Below are positions 46,228-57,400 of a DNA stretch of 64,000 nucleotides, in pieces. The position numbers were made by a program, and so were the translations under genes. Position 1 is the stretch's first letter, and every line of letters starts with the position of its first letter. This stretch comes from Paraphoma chrysanthemicola. Lineage: Eukaryota > Ascomycota > Dothideomycetes > Pleosporales > Phaeosphaeriaceae. Where the stretch lies: NCBI GenBank assembly GCA_020744225.1, contig JAGMWG010000030.1:1-64000 (forward strand), given 5' to 3'. Under the pieces are notes generated by a model. The model did not search any database, was not told the DNA's origin, and saw only the letters and a program-made list of their open reading frames with translations.

Positions 46228-47360
46228 TTTAACAAAGACTGTCAGTAAGGAGAAAATCCTACTGGTAGATGAGCAGATCACAACAGTAAAACGGTTCGCC
46301 TTTTATTTCACAGCAAGAGGTCCATGTTACTGGCTACTTGTCGAATTGTTCATGTTGCTGACATGGTCCCACTTCGATTTGTTCAACTTCATATGGGCAG
46401 CCCGAAGTTAATCTGGGGGTGACATATTTTGAAAAACCACGGGTGCGATCCATCGCATACTGCCCTCCAGGCGATCGTTTTGATCGCGAGATCTAACCCG
46501 CCTGACTACTGGCTTTTGGACTGACCATGTGTGGCGTACAAGTTGGTCAAGAGACGATGACAAGAACGCTATGGGGCTGTTATGTAAGATACGAACGATT
46601 GCTGTGTACTGAACCGCGTCATCCTTGCAAAATTGAACATACTACTATCAAAAGACCACATCATTAAAATTGCTCCACTATGTCATCCTCTCATGCGTTG
46701 GACTGCTTAAGTAATGTCCAAGCGTTCGTTGATGTCCTATCCTGTACTTCATAACCCAGTTCAATATTAGTGTGGCAGTCATCGTTGCTGATCTCCGTTG
46801 CTTATCACCACGTCGTCGTGAATGATCGTCAATCTTCTCCTTAGGCCACTTATGTAGGGCACCTTGCAACAGCATTTCGCGCCTCTTCCGGTCAAGGCGT
46901 GCTACTATATGTGCTGTACAGTACAGCTCGAAAATGGTCGCATGAGCTGCGCTGATCGACCGTCGTCGATCACAATACACACACACACACAATTTATTTA
47001 CGCCCGGCGGCCGAGCCGAAAGGGCTACTAACACTGGTCTGATACTACGCTGCTTATGCTACATCGCGGCCTCACTAGCCCCTGTGTCTTCTTTGACTCG
47101 CTTCTGCATGCCACTTGTTGTTCAAGTCACAGCCCTTGCTCCATATCTAGGTCGCCTGTTCTCTGTCTGCTGTCTCTCATCAAGCGCTCGTAGGTTAGTA
47201 TTGTTGGTGGCAGACTGGCTCAGAGTCGGCATCTCCAAGAGACTCTCCAAGTGTTCAGCGTCCTATCTTCGGCGGCTGAAGCGCTCTCTGCTCCATGTTG
47301 TACAAGTCTGTTGATGAGTTTGTGTTAATTAGTAAGTAAAGTTTATCCGGTTGTCGGATG
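46228..47360. other. Intergenic, LINE 3' flank, CA microsatellite
   Basis: Holds a short (CA)n run near 46974-46990 and no confident gene. The part next to 47361 should contain the LINE 3' UTR. I see no clear poly-A or target duplication to set the boundary. Confidence 0.4.
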
Positions 47361-50300
47361 TTAATTTGCGTCCAATCTTCCTGTCGCTAATGCGAATCGA
47401 ATCGTCGATCGCACTGCGTCCATGTCTGGCATCCACTTCGTGTCGTCTGTCGCTGCTTTACCGCCCAGGTAGAGCGACATGTTTCCTCTGCCTGTCTGCG
47501 TGCACTGCAGCATCTCTGCTCGCTGTGCTGTCCACCGTCTGCATCGAAACAAGAAGTGCTCCACTGTCTCTGCCGCCTGTCCGCATTCACACTGGTCTGT
47601 GTCGCAAGCTTTGATCCGGTGTAGATACGTGTTCAGCTGTGCCATGCCTGTTCTGAGCTGTGCGAGCACGCTGCTCTCTTTCCGCGATAGCTGGTCGTAC
47701 AGTTGTCGTGTGTGCTTTCCTGGCAATGCCGCGTCGAGCCGCTTAGAGTAGTTTCCTACTTTTTCTGGCACCTTCTTAGCGCTGCCTTGCTTACGTGCAA
47801 TGTTGTGGGTAGTCGATCGCATCCTAGGAAGCTGTGTCTGCGGCGTGGCTTTTGGTCTCGTTGACGTCTTTGCCTCCTGCTTGGCGAGGCGTGCGAGCTC
47901 GCACTCTTTGCTTGCAGGCAACCACAGCGCTGTCACCGTGTTGCCGTCCTTTCTCAATGTCTGCACCGTCTTGTAGAACTGGCTGATGTGACTTTGACCC
48001 GACTGCTGCCGAGGTCCTCTCAGCGTGAGCACAGCCGCTTTGTTCCTTGTTATTAGTGCGATGTTGCGAAACCTGATCTTTGGCAGTCTACTCAGCGCCT
48101 CAGCCATTGCCGCCAGCTCTGCCGAATACGGGTTCTGCTCCTCTCTCTTGCCTAGCGTGGTAGAGAACGACCGCGTTTCGTTGTTCTGTATCCTGATCGC
48201 ACCTCCCATTCCGACTACACCGTTTCGCGACGAACTGCTTACCGCAATGCGTACCGCCCAATTCGCCTCGAGCCTCTGCGCCGCATCCTCAGTCACCGCC
48301 TGCACTCTCTTCTCCCATGGCGCCAATATGCATGGCCGGATCGTCTCCATCTGCTCCATCTCTATGTCCTTGAGCGCTTCTGCCACCTGATAGAGTGGCG
48401 AGCGGTACTGTCTCCTGAATTTGCGCATGCGCGACGTGTTTCTTCGCAGCGGGTTGGTCTCAGGCAACGCGTGGATGTCGATCCACAGCTTGACTGCTCG
48501 CTTCCAGAATCGCTCTTGCGCGCTCGGGATGTGCGCTTCTGCCTCTGCCACCCATGTCGCTACCGTGGCGAACGTGCCCACGATCGCTCGTGCTCCTATC
48601 CTCTGCACCCTGTTGATGGGCCTTGCGAGTTTGTCCTTGCAGGCATGCATCCACACGTTTGACGCGTAGTCTACCGTCGGTGCGACCGTCGCCGTGAACA
48701 GCTGCCGTGCGACTGTGGGCGAGAGCCCTCTCAGCCTCCTGAGCTCCAGTGCTGCTTCCAGCCCCTTTGCGGCTGCTCTCGCGATGTGCTTGTGGTACTT
48801 GAGCCCGGTGTCCATTAGTACGCCGAGTATCTTGACGTGGTCTTTGGGCGACACGCTCTGCCCCTTGATGACAAAGGGTTCCGCGGCGCTCTTGTATGCT
48901 TTGCGAGTGAAGTGGATGACGGCCGTCTTCTCTGCTTCGAACGTCGCCCCGCTTCTCCGTTCCCATTCCAGCGCGTCTCTGATGATGGTCTCGATTCCTT
49001 CCCTGTTGCTTTGCGCCGTAGGTCCCGTGACCCATGCGGTGAAGTCATCGACGAAAGCGATCGCGCCTCCGTAGGTATCGATGCGTCGTTGCACTAGATC
49101 AGCATTGAAGAAGAGAAAAAGGATCGGACTCAGTGGAGACCCTTGCGGCAAACCCGCCTGCGGTAGCTCTCGCGTCTCAGAGGCCTGCCCATTGACCTGG
49201 ATAGATGCGGTGCGCCCTGAGCAGAACGCCTCTACCCACCGTAGCAGCTTCTGTGGTATGCCTCGCGCTTTCATTCTCTGCAGCAGTCGTTCTTTGCAGA
49301 CTCCATTGTACGCTCCCTTGACGTCAAAGCTGATCAGACTGACAGTTCGCCGACCCCGCCACGCAGTATAGATCTGTTCTTGTAGAAGTACCAGTGCTTG
49401 CTCAGCTGATCGCTGCTTGCGCGCTCCAAAGTGGTTGGTGGGCAGCAACCCATGCGTCTCGACCATGTGCGAGATCCTCTCTGCCACCACCGACTCCAGC
49501 ACTTTGCCCAGCGTGGCCAGCAGTGAGATCGGCCTCCAGGCTTTTGCAATGGTGTAGTCTTCCTTGCCTGGCTTCTTGAGTGGGATGATCTTGGCATGTC
49601 TCCATTGGCTGGGCAGCGATCCCTCTTCTAGCGACTGTCGAAACAGCGCAAGAACATGGTCTTTGACCACCGACCAGATCTGCTTCCACACTATGACCGG
49701 CAGTCCGTCGTCTCCAGGTGCTTTCCATGACTTTGCGGCGTGCAGCTGCCTTTCCACCTCTTCGAGCGTGATGGTCGGCATCTCTACAGGTGCTCTTTGT
49801 GACCTGTGTCCTTCGTTGTCGATGTGGCTAGGAAGCGGAGGGAAGAAGGTGCTGAGCAGCTCCTCGGCTTGCTCCCCGTGGTCGGTCGTAGTTGTTCCGT
49901 CCGTTCTGCGAAGTGCTGGGACTGTCCCAAACGCCTCGTTACCTGTCTTCAGGTATTTGGCTGCGTTCCAGATGTTGTCATTGTCCGCCAGAAAGTCATC
50001 CCAGTGCTTTCTCTTCTGCTGTCGAATGGCATCGTGGTACTGTTTCGACGCTCCCTTTGCAGTCTCTTCTAAATCTGGTCTAGCAGCTCCTGAGCGTCTC
50101 GCCGCTCTCGCTCGGTTCCTCCAGTGCGTGTAGATGCGGCGCAGCTGTGTCAAGTCCTGCGTCCACCACCTCTTCGCGTACGGTGACGGCCTAGCTCTGG
50201 GTGTTAGTGCGTGCACCGCCTCCAGCACCGCCGCCATCAGTCTGTCCGTCCTCTGCTGCGTCGTGCCCTCTGGCAGGCTCGCCCCGAGCGACCTGGAGAT

Positions 50301-51092
50301 CCTTTCCTTGATCGCTTTCCACGGTGCGTTCTTGAGCAGAAGCCGCTCTTGATGCTGCGGCGCCGGGACCGGGCTGTCAAAGACTGTCTCGATTGTCCTA
50401 TGGTCAGAACCGTGTTCGGTTGCGTAGATTGCGCATCTTGTCACTGTATTTGCCAGCTCATTCGACGCTAGCACCAAGTCGATCGTCGTCTCGTAGTTTC
50501 CACCTTGCCACGTCTTGGTACCACGCGGGAGCAGGCTGCTGAACGCGTGCTCGATCATCAGGTCGATGATCGGGTCGGCTTCGCCCTGTCTGACCATCGT
50601 CACATCCTCTCCTCCCCACAGCTGGTCGTGTTGGTTGAAGTCGCCAGCCAGCACCACGTCCACCACTGTGCCGGCCCTTCGTCTCACATCTGTGATCACC
50701 TCGTCTAGCTTGTTGCATGTGTCTCGTAACGCCTGTGGGTCTCCTCCTGGTATGTACACCGACACCACCAATACCCGCCGCTCGTGCAGCCGGATGATCG
50801 CTGCTGCCAAGTCCGGCGACTCGATCCGAACCTGCTCCGCCTCTACTTCTCTGCTTACCCACAGCATGCTCCGGATCGGCCACCTCCCCTCTCGCCAGGT
50901 CGACGGCACCATCTTGGTCCACTTGTGGTGGAGCATGGGCGTTGTCAGCAGGCGGCCTTGCATCCTCCGTGCGTGCGGCTCCTGGATGGCCATTACTGTC
51001 ACACCTTGCATCTCTTTGTCGTTCATCAGACTATCGTGCACCTCGCCTTGCTTTCTGACATTGAGCTGGATCATGCGGAATACGCTATTCAT
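47361..51092 (-). CDS. LINE ORF2: endonuclease, reverse transcriptase, RNase H
   Basis: 1243-aa polyprotein that nicks target DNA and copies the element RNA (target-primed reverse transcription). The N-terminal EEP endonuclease shows IQLNVRKQ, AIQEPH, VVLAGDFNQHDQLW and GSDHRTI. The reverse transcriptase has WRPISLLATLGKVLE, SFDVKGAYNGV, GLPQGSPLSPILFLFF and the catalytic box AFVDDF (Asp-Asp near residue 681). A C-terminal RNase H-like domain includes GMGGAIRI and SAELAAMAEAL, and the last zinc-type motif is CECGQAAETVEHFLFRC. Its ATG overlaps the ORF1 stop by 8 nt (ATGAATAG), which suggests termination-reinitiation. Catalytic residues are intact, so it may be active. Confidence 0.9.
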   Translation of the reverse strand: MNSVFRMIQLNVRKQGEVHDSLMNDKEMQGVTVMAIQEPHARRMQGRLLTTPMLHHKWTKMVPSTWREGRWPIRSMLWVSREVEAEQVRIESPDLAAAIIRLHERRVLVVSVYIPGGDPQALRDTCNKLDEVITDVRRRAGTVVDVVLAGDFNQHDQLWGGEDVTMVRQGEADPIIDLMIEHAFSSLLPRGTKTWQGGNYETTIDLVLASNELANTVTRCAIYATEHGSDHRTIETVFDSPVPAPQHQERLLLKNAPWKAIKERISRSLGASLPEGTTQQRTDRLMAAVLEAVHALTPRARPSPYAKRWWTQDLTQLRRIYTHWRNRARAARRSGAARPDLEETAKGASKQYHDAIRQQKRKHWDDFLADNDNIWNAAKYLKTGNEAFGTVPALRRTDGTTTTDHGEQAEELLSTFFPPLPSHIDNEGHRSQRAPVEMPTITLEEVERQLHAAKSWKAPGDDGLPVIVWKQIWSVVKDHVLALFRQSLEEGSLPSQWRHAKIIPLKKPGKEDYTIAKAWRPISLLATLGKVLESVVAERISHMVETHGLLPTNHFGARKQRSAEQALVLLQEQIYTAWRGRRTVSLISFDVKGAYNGVCKERLLQRMKARGIPQKLLRWVEAFCSGRTASIQVNGQASETRELPQAGLPQGSPLSPILFLFFNADLVQRRIDTYGGAIAFVDDFTAWVTGPTAQSNREGIETIIRDALEWERRSGATFEAEKTAVIHFTRKAYKSAAEPFVIKGQSVSPKDHVKILGVLMDTGLKYHKHIARAAAKGLEAALELRRLRGLSPTVARQLFTATVAPTVDYASNVWMHACKDKLARPINRVQRIGARAIVGTFATVATWVAEAEAHIPSAQERFWKRAVKLWIDIHALPETNPLRRNTSRMRKFRRQYRSPLYQVAEALKDIEMEQMETIRPCILAPWEKRVQAVTEDAAQRLEANWAVRIAVSSSSRNGVVGMGGAIRIQNNETRSFSTTLGKREEQNPYSAELAAMAEALSRLPKIRFRNIALITRNKAAVLTLRGPRQQSGQSHISQFYKTVQTLRKDGNTVTALWLPASKECELARLAKQEAKTSTRPKATPQTQLPRMRSTTHNIARKQGSAKKVPEKVGNYSKRLDAALPGKHTRQLYDQLSRKESSVLAQLRTGMAQLNTYLHRIKACDTDQCECGQAAETVEHFLFRCRRWTAQRAEMLQCTQTGRGNMSLYLGGKAATDDTKWMPDMDAVRSTIRFALATGRLDAN

Positions 51093-52398
51093 GTTGAGGT
51101 GGGTAAAGCATCCGACAGTTTCTGCTGAACGACTCGTGCGGTCCTCCGCACAGCACGCACTTCGTCACTACTTCACTGCAGCTCTTGTGGTGGTGGCCGT
51201 CTTTGGCGCATCGCCCGCACCTCTGCGTCTTCTTGCACTGGTACGCTTTGTGGCCGAGCTCTTGGCAGTTATAGCATTGTCCGGGCCGTGGCCGGTGTTC
51301 GAACGCGCTTGTCGTGCCAGACTCTCCGCCAGCGTGGAAGAAGCCTTCTGCGACGAGCCTCCTTGCATCGCTTCTCTTAGTCACGTACACTACCATGGAT
51401 CCATACGCCTTCGGGACGTCTCTCTTGCTCAGCCACGCGATCTTGGCCACCGTCGTTCCGTTCTCTTCGCCAAAAGCTTCTGCTGCTCCTGCTCTGATCT
51501 CGTCCTTCTCGTCTAGCACTGCTGTTCGCCTGACGTTGTCGATTTTGACCGGGAACAGCTCATCGCGCAACACGCGCGAGCCTGCGCCGATCTTCTCCGC
51601 TGCTCTCTTGATAAGCTCATGCTCGTCTTCGTCTCTGCACGCGATCCTGATCCGACTTTGGGTCGCGTGGTCGACCGTGACCGCCCGGCATCGCCAGTTT
51701 TCGTGGTTCTCCATCGTGCGTATTTCCTTTTCCACCGCTGCTCTGACCGCACCCGCTGACATACTGCCATTTTCGCCATCTGCTCTGGAGATGTCTACTG
51801 TGACGTTGGGCACGTCGATAGGAGCGAGGCTAGTCCTTTTTGTGTGCTGCTGGCTTGGTGGCGTTCCGGAAGTGGCGCTCGGCCCCGCGAGCATGCTCGC
51901 ACCCGCCACCGCGGCCCAGGAACGCGCGCCCGAGGATGTCGCTGCCGCGAGGTCGTCGACGCGCGTCTTAAGCTCAGCGATTTCATCGATAAGCTTGACA
52001 TTGTGGTCGATGATGGTTTGCTGGTTCTGTCTGATCTCTTTAGTTTCGCGTTCGAGGTTCCTGATGGTCTCAGCTTGCTGCTGGATGATTTCGGTCAAGA
52101 CTGCGAGCAGATCTTTATTGGTCGTGGTGCTCCTCCTGATTGGACGGACAGGTTGGCTGCTTTCAACATGGATGGTGTCGGAGTCGTCGGCTGATGGGTC
52201 TGGCTGTGACAGTGGCCTGCGGTAGCGTCCACTTTGCGCGGTGGTGTTTCTTGGGTGTCTCTTCCGTGGTGCTGGTAGCTCGAATGGCAAGGATGACGCG
52301 TCGCGGTCGCGGTCGCGATCGCTTCCACGGTCGCTTCCACGGTCGCGTTCAGGGGTCGAGAACGCCACCTCTCTCACAAGCCCAGATCGCAGGCTCAT
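51085..52398 (-). CDS. LINE ORF1: gag-like nucleic-acid-binding protein
   Basis: 437 aa from a clear ATG. The N-terminus is Arg/Asp-rich (RDRGSDRGSDRDRDRD). A coiled-coil-like heptad region follows (LLAVLTEIIQQQAETIRN, about 98-150). The C-terminus has two canonical CX2CX4HX4C zinc knuckles (CYNCQELGHKAYQC, CGRCAKDGHHHKSC) and a third variant (CVLCGGPHESFSRNC). It is expected to bind the element RNA. The ORF stops 8 nt inside the ORF2 start. Confidence 0.88.
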   Translation of the reverse strand: MSLRSGLVREVAFSTPERDRGSDRGSDRDRDRDASSLPFELPAPRKRHPRNTTAQSGRYRRPLSQPDPSADDSDTIHVESSQPVRPIRRSTTTNKDLLAVLTEIIQQQAETIRNLERETKEIRQNQQTIIDHNVKLIDEIAELKTRVDDLAAATSSGARSWAAVAGASMLAGPSATSGTPPSQQHTKRTSLAPIDVPNVTVDISRADGENGSMSAGAVRAAVEKEIRTMENHENWRCRAVTVDHATQSRIRIACRDEDEHELIKRAAEKIGAGSRVLRDELFPVKIDNVRRTAVLDEKDEIRAGAAEAFGEENGTTVAKIAWLSKRDVPKAYGSMVVYVTKRSDARRLVAEGFFHAGGESGTTSAFEHRPRPGQCYNCQELGHKAYQCKKTQRCGRCAKDGHHHKSCSEVVTKCVLCGGPHESFSRNCRMLYPPQHE

Positions 52399-52716
52399 CT
52401 CCTAGGTTCCGTCGAAGAGTCTCTCTAGTCTGCTACAGTCATTTTATGATCAGCCGCGATCTTTGTAGCATACAGTGGTCCCTGATCGTACACTCGCTTG
52501 TCGAAGGGTACAGTCCTTAGCGAAACCGGCTTCCCCTCGAGTGCAGTTGCAACGAAGTTTGCGCCACACGGTAAGCAGGGATCATCTCGCCCCACCTTAC
52601 AGATCCGGCTTAGCGTCAGCCTGTCAGTACGGTGTACGCAATGTCCAGCACCATCCTGTGCGGATTGCTATAGTTTCTGTCAGCATAATTTCTTGCTTAG
52701 TGTGCGGAAACATCTA

Positions 52717-53130
52717 ACGTCCATCCCGCATTAGCGAGAAACCCCCCTCACCGAGATGGAAACTAGAAATGACCACTAATCTCCACCTCACACAAGTCTG
52801 CAGGGTTATACATAATGTATTACTGCCTTGTAGATGGTCCTCCTTCACCTGCTACCCCAGCACGGGACAGGGCCCTTACCAAGAGGAACATCACGGCTGC
52901 GTGGGCTGCTGCTGGCCTGTTTCCGTTCAACCCAGACAGAGTACTGCGAGACACGCCGAAGCCCCCTGCTGAGGTGACCGGTCTCCAAGAAGTCAGCGTG
53001 AGACACTGGTACTCGCAAGCTCTCGTAGGCTATGAAAAGACGTTTAGGCCAGAACACGACAAGTGCAAGCCTTTGCGCAACAAGCTTGCATTGCTAGTAC
53101 ATAGAACAAAGGGACAAAGCTCTCTGTGAC
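52717..53130 (+). pseudogene. pogo/Fot1-like transposon remnant with transposase C-terminus
   Basis: A terminus ACGTCCATCCC preceded by TA (52715-52716) is the same as the FR terminus. About 110 bp inside, the frame reads ALTKRNITAAWAAAGLFPFN then PDRVLRDTPKPP, the conserved end of fungal pogo-type DDE transposases. All catalytic core sequence is missing. It shows that the FR-type termini belong to the Tc1/mariner-pogo group. Confidence 0.72.
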
Positions 53131-53252
53131 AAAATATCTGCTAATGGTATGGAGCACGGAATGTCCAGTGTGGTGAATACACAGCTCAATCTAGTAATTA
53201 GCGAGCAAAGACATGTCAACAAACACATCCAGCATCAAATCTATGGCACAAT

Positions 53253-53490
53253 TTGTTTGCTGCAGCATGCAGGAGGTCTCCTGTGACTGCGAGGATGCTG
53301 TCACGGTGGATTGGGGACATTGCAAACAACGAGCTGGCGTTCAGCAGAGCGATGCAGTTGCTACGCAACTACTCGTTTGTTGAGGTAGTGGGGGAAATGG
53401 CAAGCTATGCAACACACCCGTGCTGCATCGCTGGGCATATCACTCCCAGGGCAAGCAGTTAGAGAAGGAGCACGCTACTACTAGAACGGT
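53253..53490 (+). pseudogene. NLR fragment (NB-ARC C-terminal region)
   Basis: Reads SRWIGDIANNELAFSRAMQL then LRNYSFVEVVGEMASYATHP, and, after a one-base shift, VLHRWAYHSQGK. This matches the winged-helix/linker segment of fungal NB-ARC-TPR proteins (LLxxYSxxE..YxxHPVVHxW). The rest of the gene is absent. Confidence 0.62.
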
Positions 53491-53629
53491 AAGCGCGAAA
53501 ACAGAAGACCGTGCGGCGAGAACACGCGAAGTGCAAGATCCGGAAACCGATACCGGTCAGCACTGTAGTACCAGTTTGAAAGTATCTAATCAAATTTTTG
53601 TCGGATTTAGGTTGGTGGGGGACTGGGTA

Positions 53630-53672
53630 ACATCCCTCCCTGCGTGGCGGAAAACCCTGCGCAACGGAAGCT
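53630..53672 (+). repeat. Isolated pogo-like terminus
   Basis: TA then ACATCCCTCCCTGCGTGGCG, with the second sub-repeat CCTGCGCAACGGAAG, resembles the starts of FR copy b and element A. No inverted partner is seen downstream. Confidence 0.5.
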
Positions 53673-53849
53673 TCACACTGCTTCCCACCACAACAACGTC
53701 ATCAACCACTCGCAGCGACTGCAACTCTCGGGATAGATACACTCGCTTGCACAATTGGCTTCCGGTCCTGACACAGCACTCCATTCTGACAATGCAGGGG
53801 TCCCTGCAACGCCAAGTAAGCGTTTTGCCCGAGCAAGCTTAGCGCATAT

Positions 53850-54350
53850 GTAGCCACTCGATCAAGCCGGGCCGTACAAAAGCGCCCTAAGCCTCAGCCA
53901 CAAAGAAACTTTCATAGTTTCTAAAGTGTTGCACGTGATATTAACTTAGTCCTCTTACTATCCTGCTCCTGGCTGCAGACGAAAGATTTCTAGGTTAGTA
54001 GTAAAGGCACGTGACAACCGTTGTTAGACATGTAAGATATATGCTGATTTACACAGCCATATTGGGGTGTTATCGAACCACGACGGCTCCTTTGGGCGAC
54101 TCCTTACTTTCGCGCTATTGTCCAATCTGATTTGTAGGTAAAGAGAACGTTGTATCGCGCGCATGACTCAAAAGCGGATGCGAAGTATCCTGGTTAAGCT
54201 TGACAAGCACAATTGTCAGTTAGCTATACTATCTTCATACAGTATGCACGCATATTGAGCGGAATATTGTTATAGTCGAGATATACTACGGGAATCCACA
54301 GGAGGGTAAGAAGCATGTAATCGGAGTATGACACGATGAGTAATGACAGG
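53850..54350. other. No gene recognised
   Basis: Low-information spacer between relics and the NACHT-ankyrin gene. Its last bases (54352-54426) are the former C-terminal codons of that gene. Confidence 0.5.
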
Positions 54351-54426
54351 GCTATCCGGAGGCTTTTGATGCACCCTGCTTCTGCAACAATACTACGATA
54401 TTTTTATGGCCGCTCTGTAAAGCCGC

Positions 54427-57400
54427 CTAGAGTGCGTTGCCGTAGTATCCACCCTTCGCGTTGACGTCGGCGCCCTTGTCTAGCAGCAACATTGATATCT
54501 CTTTGTGGCCATTGAATGAAGCCGCCTGGAGTGCGTTGCCGTAGTATCCACCCTTCGCGTTGACGTCGGCGCCCTTGTCTAGCAGCAACATTGATATCTC
54601 TTTGTGGCCATTGAATGAAGCCGCCTGGAGTGCGTTGCCGTAGTATCCACCCTTCGCGTTGACGTCGGCGCCCTTGTCTAGCAGCAGCGTCGCTATCTCC
54701 TTGTGGCCATTGAATGAAGCCGCGTAGAGTGCGTTGCCGTAGAATCCACCCTGCGCGTTAACATCGGCGCCCTTGTCTAGCAGCAACATTGATATCTCTT
54801 TGTGGCCATTGAATGAAGCCGCCTGGAGTGCGTTGCCGCAGTGTCCACCCTGCGCGTTAAAGTCGGCGCCCCTGTCTAGCAGCAACATTGATATTTCTCT
54901 GTGGCCATTGTATGAAGCTGCATAGAGTGCGTTGCCGTATAATCTACACTGCGCGTTGACATCGGCGCCTTTGTCTAGCAGCAACATTGATATCTCTTTG
55001 TAACCTCTCTCTGAAGCTGCATAGAGTGCGTTGCCGTATGGTCCACCCAGCGCGTTGACGTCGGCGCCCTTGCCTAGCAGCAGCGTTACAATCTCTTTGT
55101 AGCCTAAAGCTAAAGCTGCATAGAGTGCATTGCCGTAGTGTCCACCCTTCGCGTTAACGTCGGCGTCCCTGTCTAGCAGCAACATTGATATTTCTCTGTG
55201 GCCATTGTATGAAGCCGCCTGGAGTGCGTTGCCGTAGTATCCACCCTTCGCGTTGACGTCGGCGCCCTTGTCTAGCAGCAGCGTCGCCATGTCTTTGTGC
55301 CCTTTAACCACAGCCGCATAGAGTGCGTTGCCGTATGTTCCGCCCTGCGCGTTGACGTCGGCGCCCTTGTCCAGCAGCAGCGTCGCCATGTCTTTGTGCC
55401 CTTTAACCACAGCCGCATAGAGTGCGTTGCCGTATGTTCCGCCCTGCGCGTTGACGTCGGCGCCCTTGTCTAGCAGCAGCGTCGCCATCGCTTTGTCGCC
55501 ATTAGCTAAAGCCGCCTGGAGTGCGTTGCCGTAGAATCCGTCCTGCGCGTTGACGTCGGCGCCCTTGTCTAGCAGCAGCGCTGCCATGTCTTTGTGCCCT
55601 TTAACCACAGCCGCATAGAGTGCATTGCCGTAGTGTCCACCCTTCGCGTTGACGTCGGCGCCCTTGTCTAGCAGCAGCGCTACAATCTCTATGTCGCCTT
55701 TCTCCAAAGCTGCCTGGAGTGCGTTGCCGGATGTTCCGCCCTGCGCGTTGACGTCGGCACCCTTGTCTAGCAGCAGCGTCGCCATGTCTTTGTGCCCTTT
55801 AACCACAGCCGCCTGGAGTGCGTTGCCGTATGTTCCGCCCTGCGCGTTGACGTCGGCGCCCTTGTCTAGCAGCAGCGCTGCCATCTCTTTGTCGTCTTTA
55901 GCTAGAGCCATCCGGAGCGCGCTGCCATAGTATCTACCCTGCGCGTTGACGTCGGCACCCTTGTCTAGCAGCAGCGCTGCCATCTCTTTGTCGCCTCTTT
56001 CTATGGCCGCCTGGAGTGCGTTGCCGGATGTTCCGCCCTGCGCGTTGACGTCGGCGCCCTTGTCCAGCAGCAGCGTCGCCATGTCTTTGTGCCCTTTAAC
56101 CACAGCCGCATAGAGTGCGTTGCCGTATTCTCCACCCTGCGCGTTGACGTCGGCGCCCTTGTCTAGCAGCACCATCACAATCTCTCTATGCCCTCTTTCC
56201 AAAGCTGCATAGAGCGCGTTGCAGTGGCGTACACTCTGCGCATCGATGTCGCCGTTCATTTCCAGCAGCACTTCCATCACCGCTTGATTCCCTTGCTCTG
56301 CTGCTACAAACAGTGGGGTTTTACCGTCCTTATCCTTATTGTCAATCATGGCAGAATCTGCAGCGAGTAACAACCTCGCAGACATCTCACAGCCGTTCCT
56401 GGAAGCCCACCACAGCACGGTCCTGTCTTTTGAATCTTTTGAGTCAATCCTGAATCTTCCCGATTTGATCAACAGCGCAAGAACCCCATCGTGTCCAAGC
56501 TCTGCCGCACCCAGGAGAAAAGCCTTTGCCCTCGAATACACAAAGTCACGTCTTGCAGCGCGCTGAGCCGACTTGTGCTGGGACTGTTGTTCACCCACTG
56601 CTGCAATAGGGGTGCTGTCAGCCCGTTGCACCTCAATAGATTCCAAACACACCTCAAGAGCCTTTTCACTGCTCGTAGCAGCCGCCGCAAAAAGAGGGCA
56701 GCCGTAGCGCTCGGCCTCCACGTCCATACAGCGGCTGACTGAGTCGATGACACCAATAAGGTTCGCCATGTTGAGTTCAGCTAGCAGATACAGCAGACTG
56801 ACGCGTTCCGTGTGTCTGCGTACCTCGTGCTTCTCAAACAGGTTGTCAAGTTTGACCCATCGAGGGAGCGGGAAGCTGTCAAGGAAGTCCGCCTGAGAGA
56901 TGCCTCCGCCTTCTGCTGCGTCCGCGTGATACAGCACATTACGTGCGGCATACTCTAGAAAAGGGAAGGTCTGGGTTGCTAAATTGCGCAGGCTTGCTGC
57001 TTGTTGTGAGGATGATTTTGGTAGATCATCGGGGATCTTCAAGGGTGTGGCGACGTCGACGCTGATGTAGTCGAGACAGCACTGCTTCAGTCGTTCGTGG
57101 CTCTGACCCTGGAAGTTGCTTCCGAACTCGGGCCAGATCTTGCCAAGGCCGTTCTCCTTGAGTAGGAAGTCTCTCACCGACTCGTGGATGAACTGGACTC
57201 TCTGCTCTTTGGACGCGGTGGCCTCGGCAAGACCTTTGGACGAATCGAGGATGAATCGCTTGACCACGTCCTCGGTGATCTCCTCTGGATCCCATTCTGT
57301 CACCGCTTCGAGATCGACGCCGGATAGGATCGCATGATACAGCTGCTCTGGACTGAGTGGCTGCTTTGCGAAAAGTATCCACTGGATACACAAGACCAGT

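Larger units (their letters stand above)
47361..52398 (-). mobile_element. Tad1-like non-LTR retrotransposon (LINE), both ORFs open
   Basis: Two long overlapping reverse-strand ORFs give the full complement of a fungal I/Tad1-type LINE: gag-like ORF1 with CCHC knuckles, and ORF2 with endonuclease, reverse transcriptase, RNase H and a terminal zinc motif. There is no internal stop. UTRs lie outside the given limits and are not resolved. Confidence 0.88.

Noticed and set aside
54439..56220. CRISPR-like regular repeat array
   Set aside because: The 99-bp period has no spacers and is in frame with ankyrin repeats. The genome is eukaryotic.
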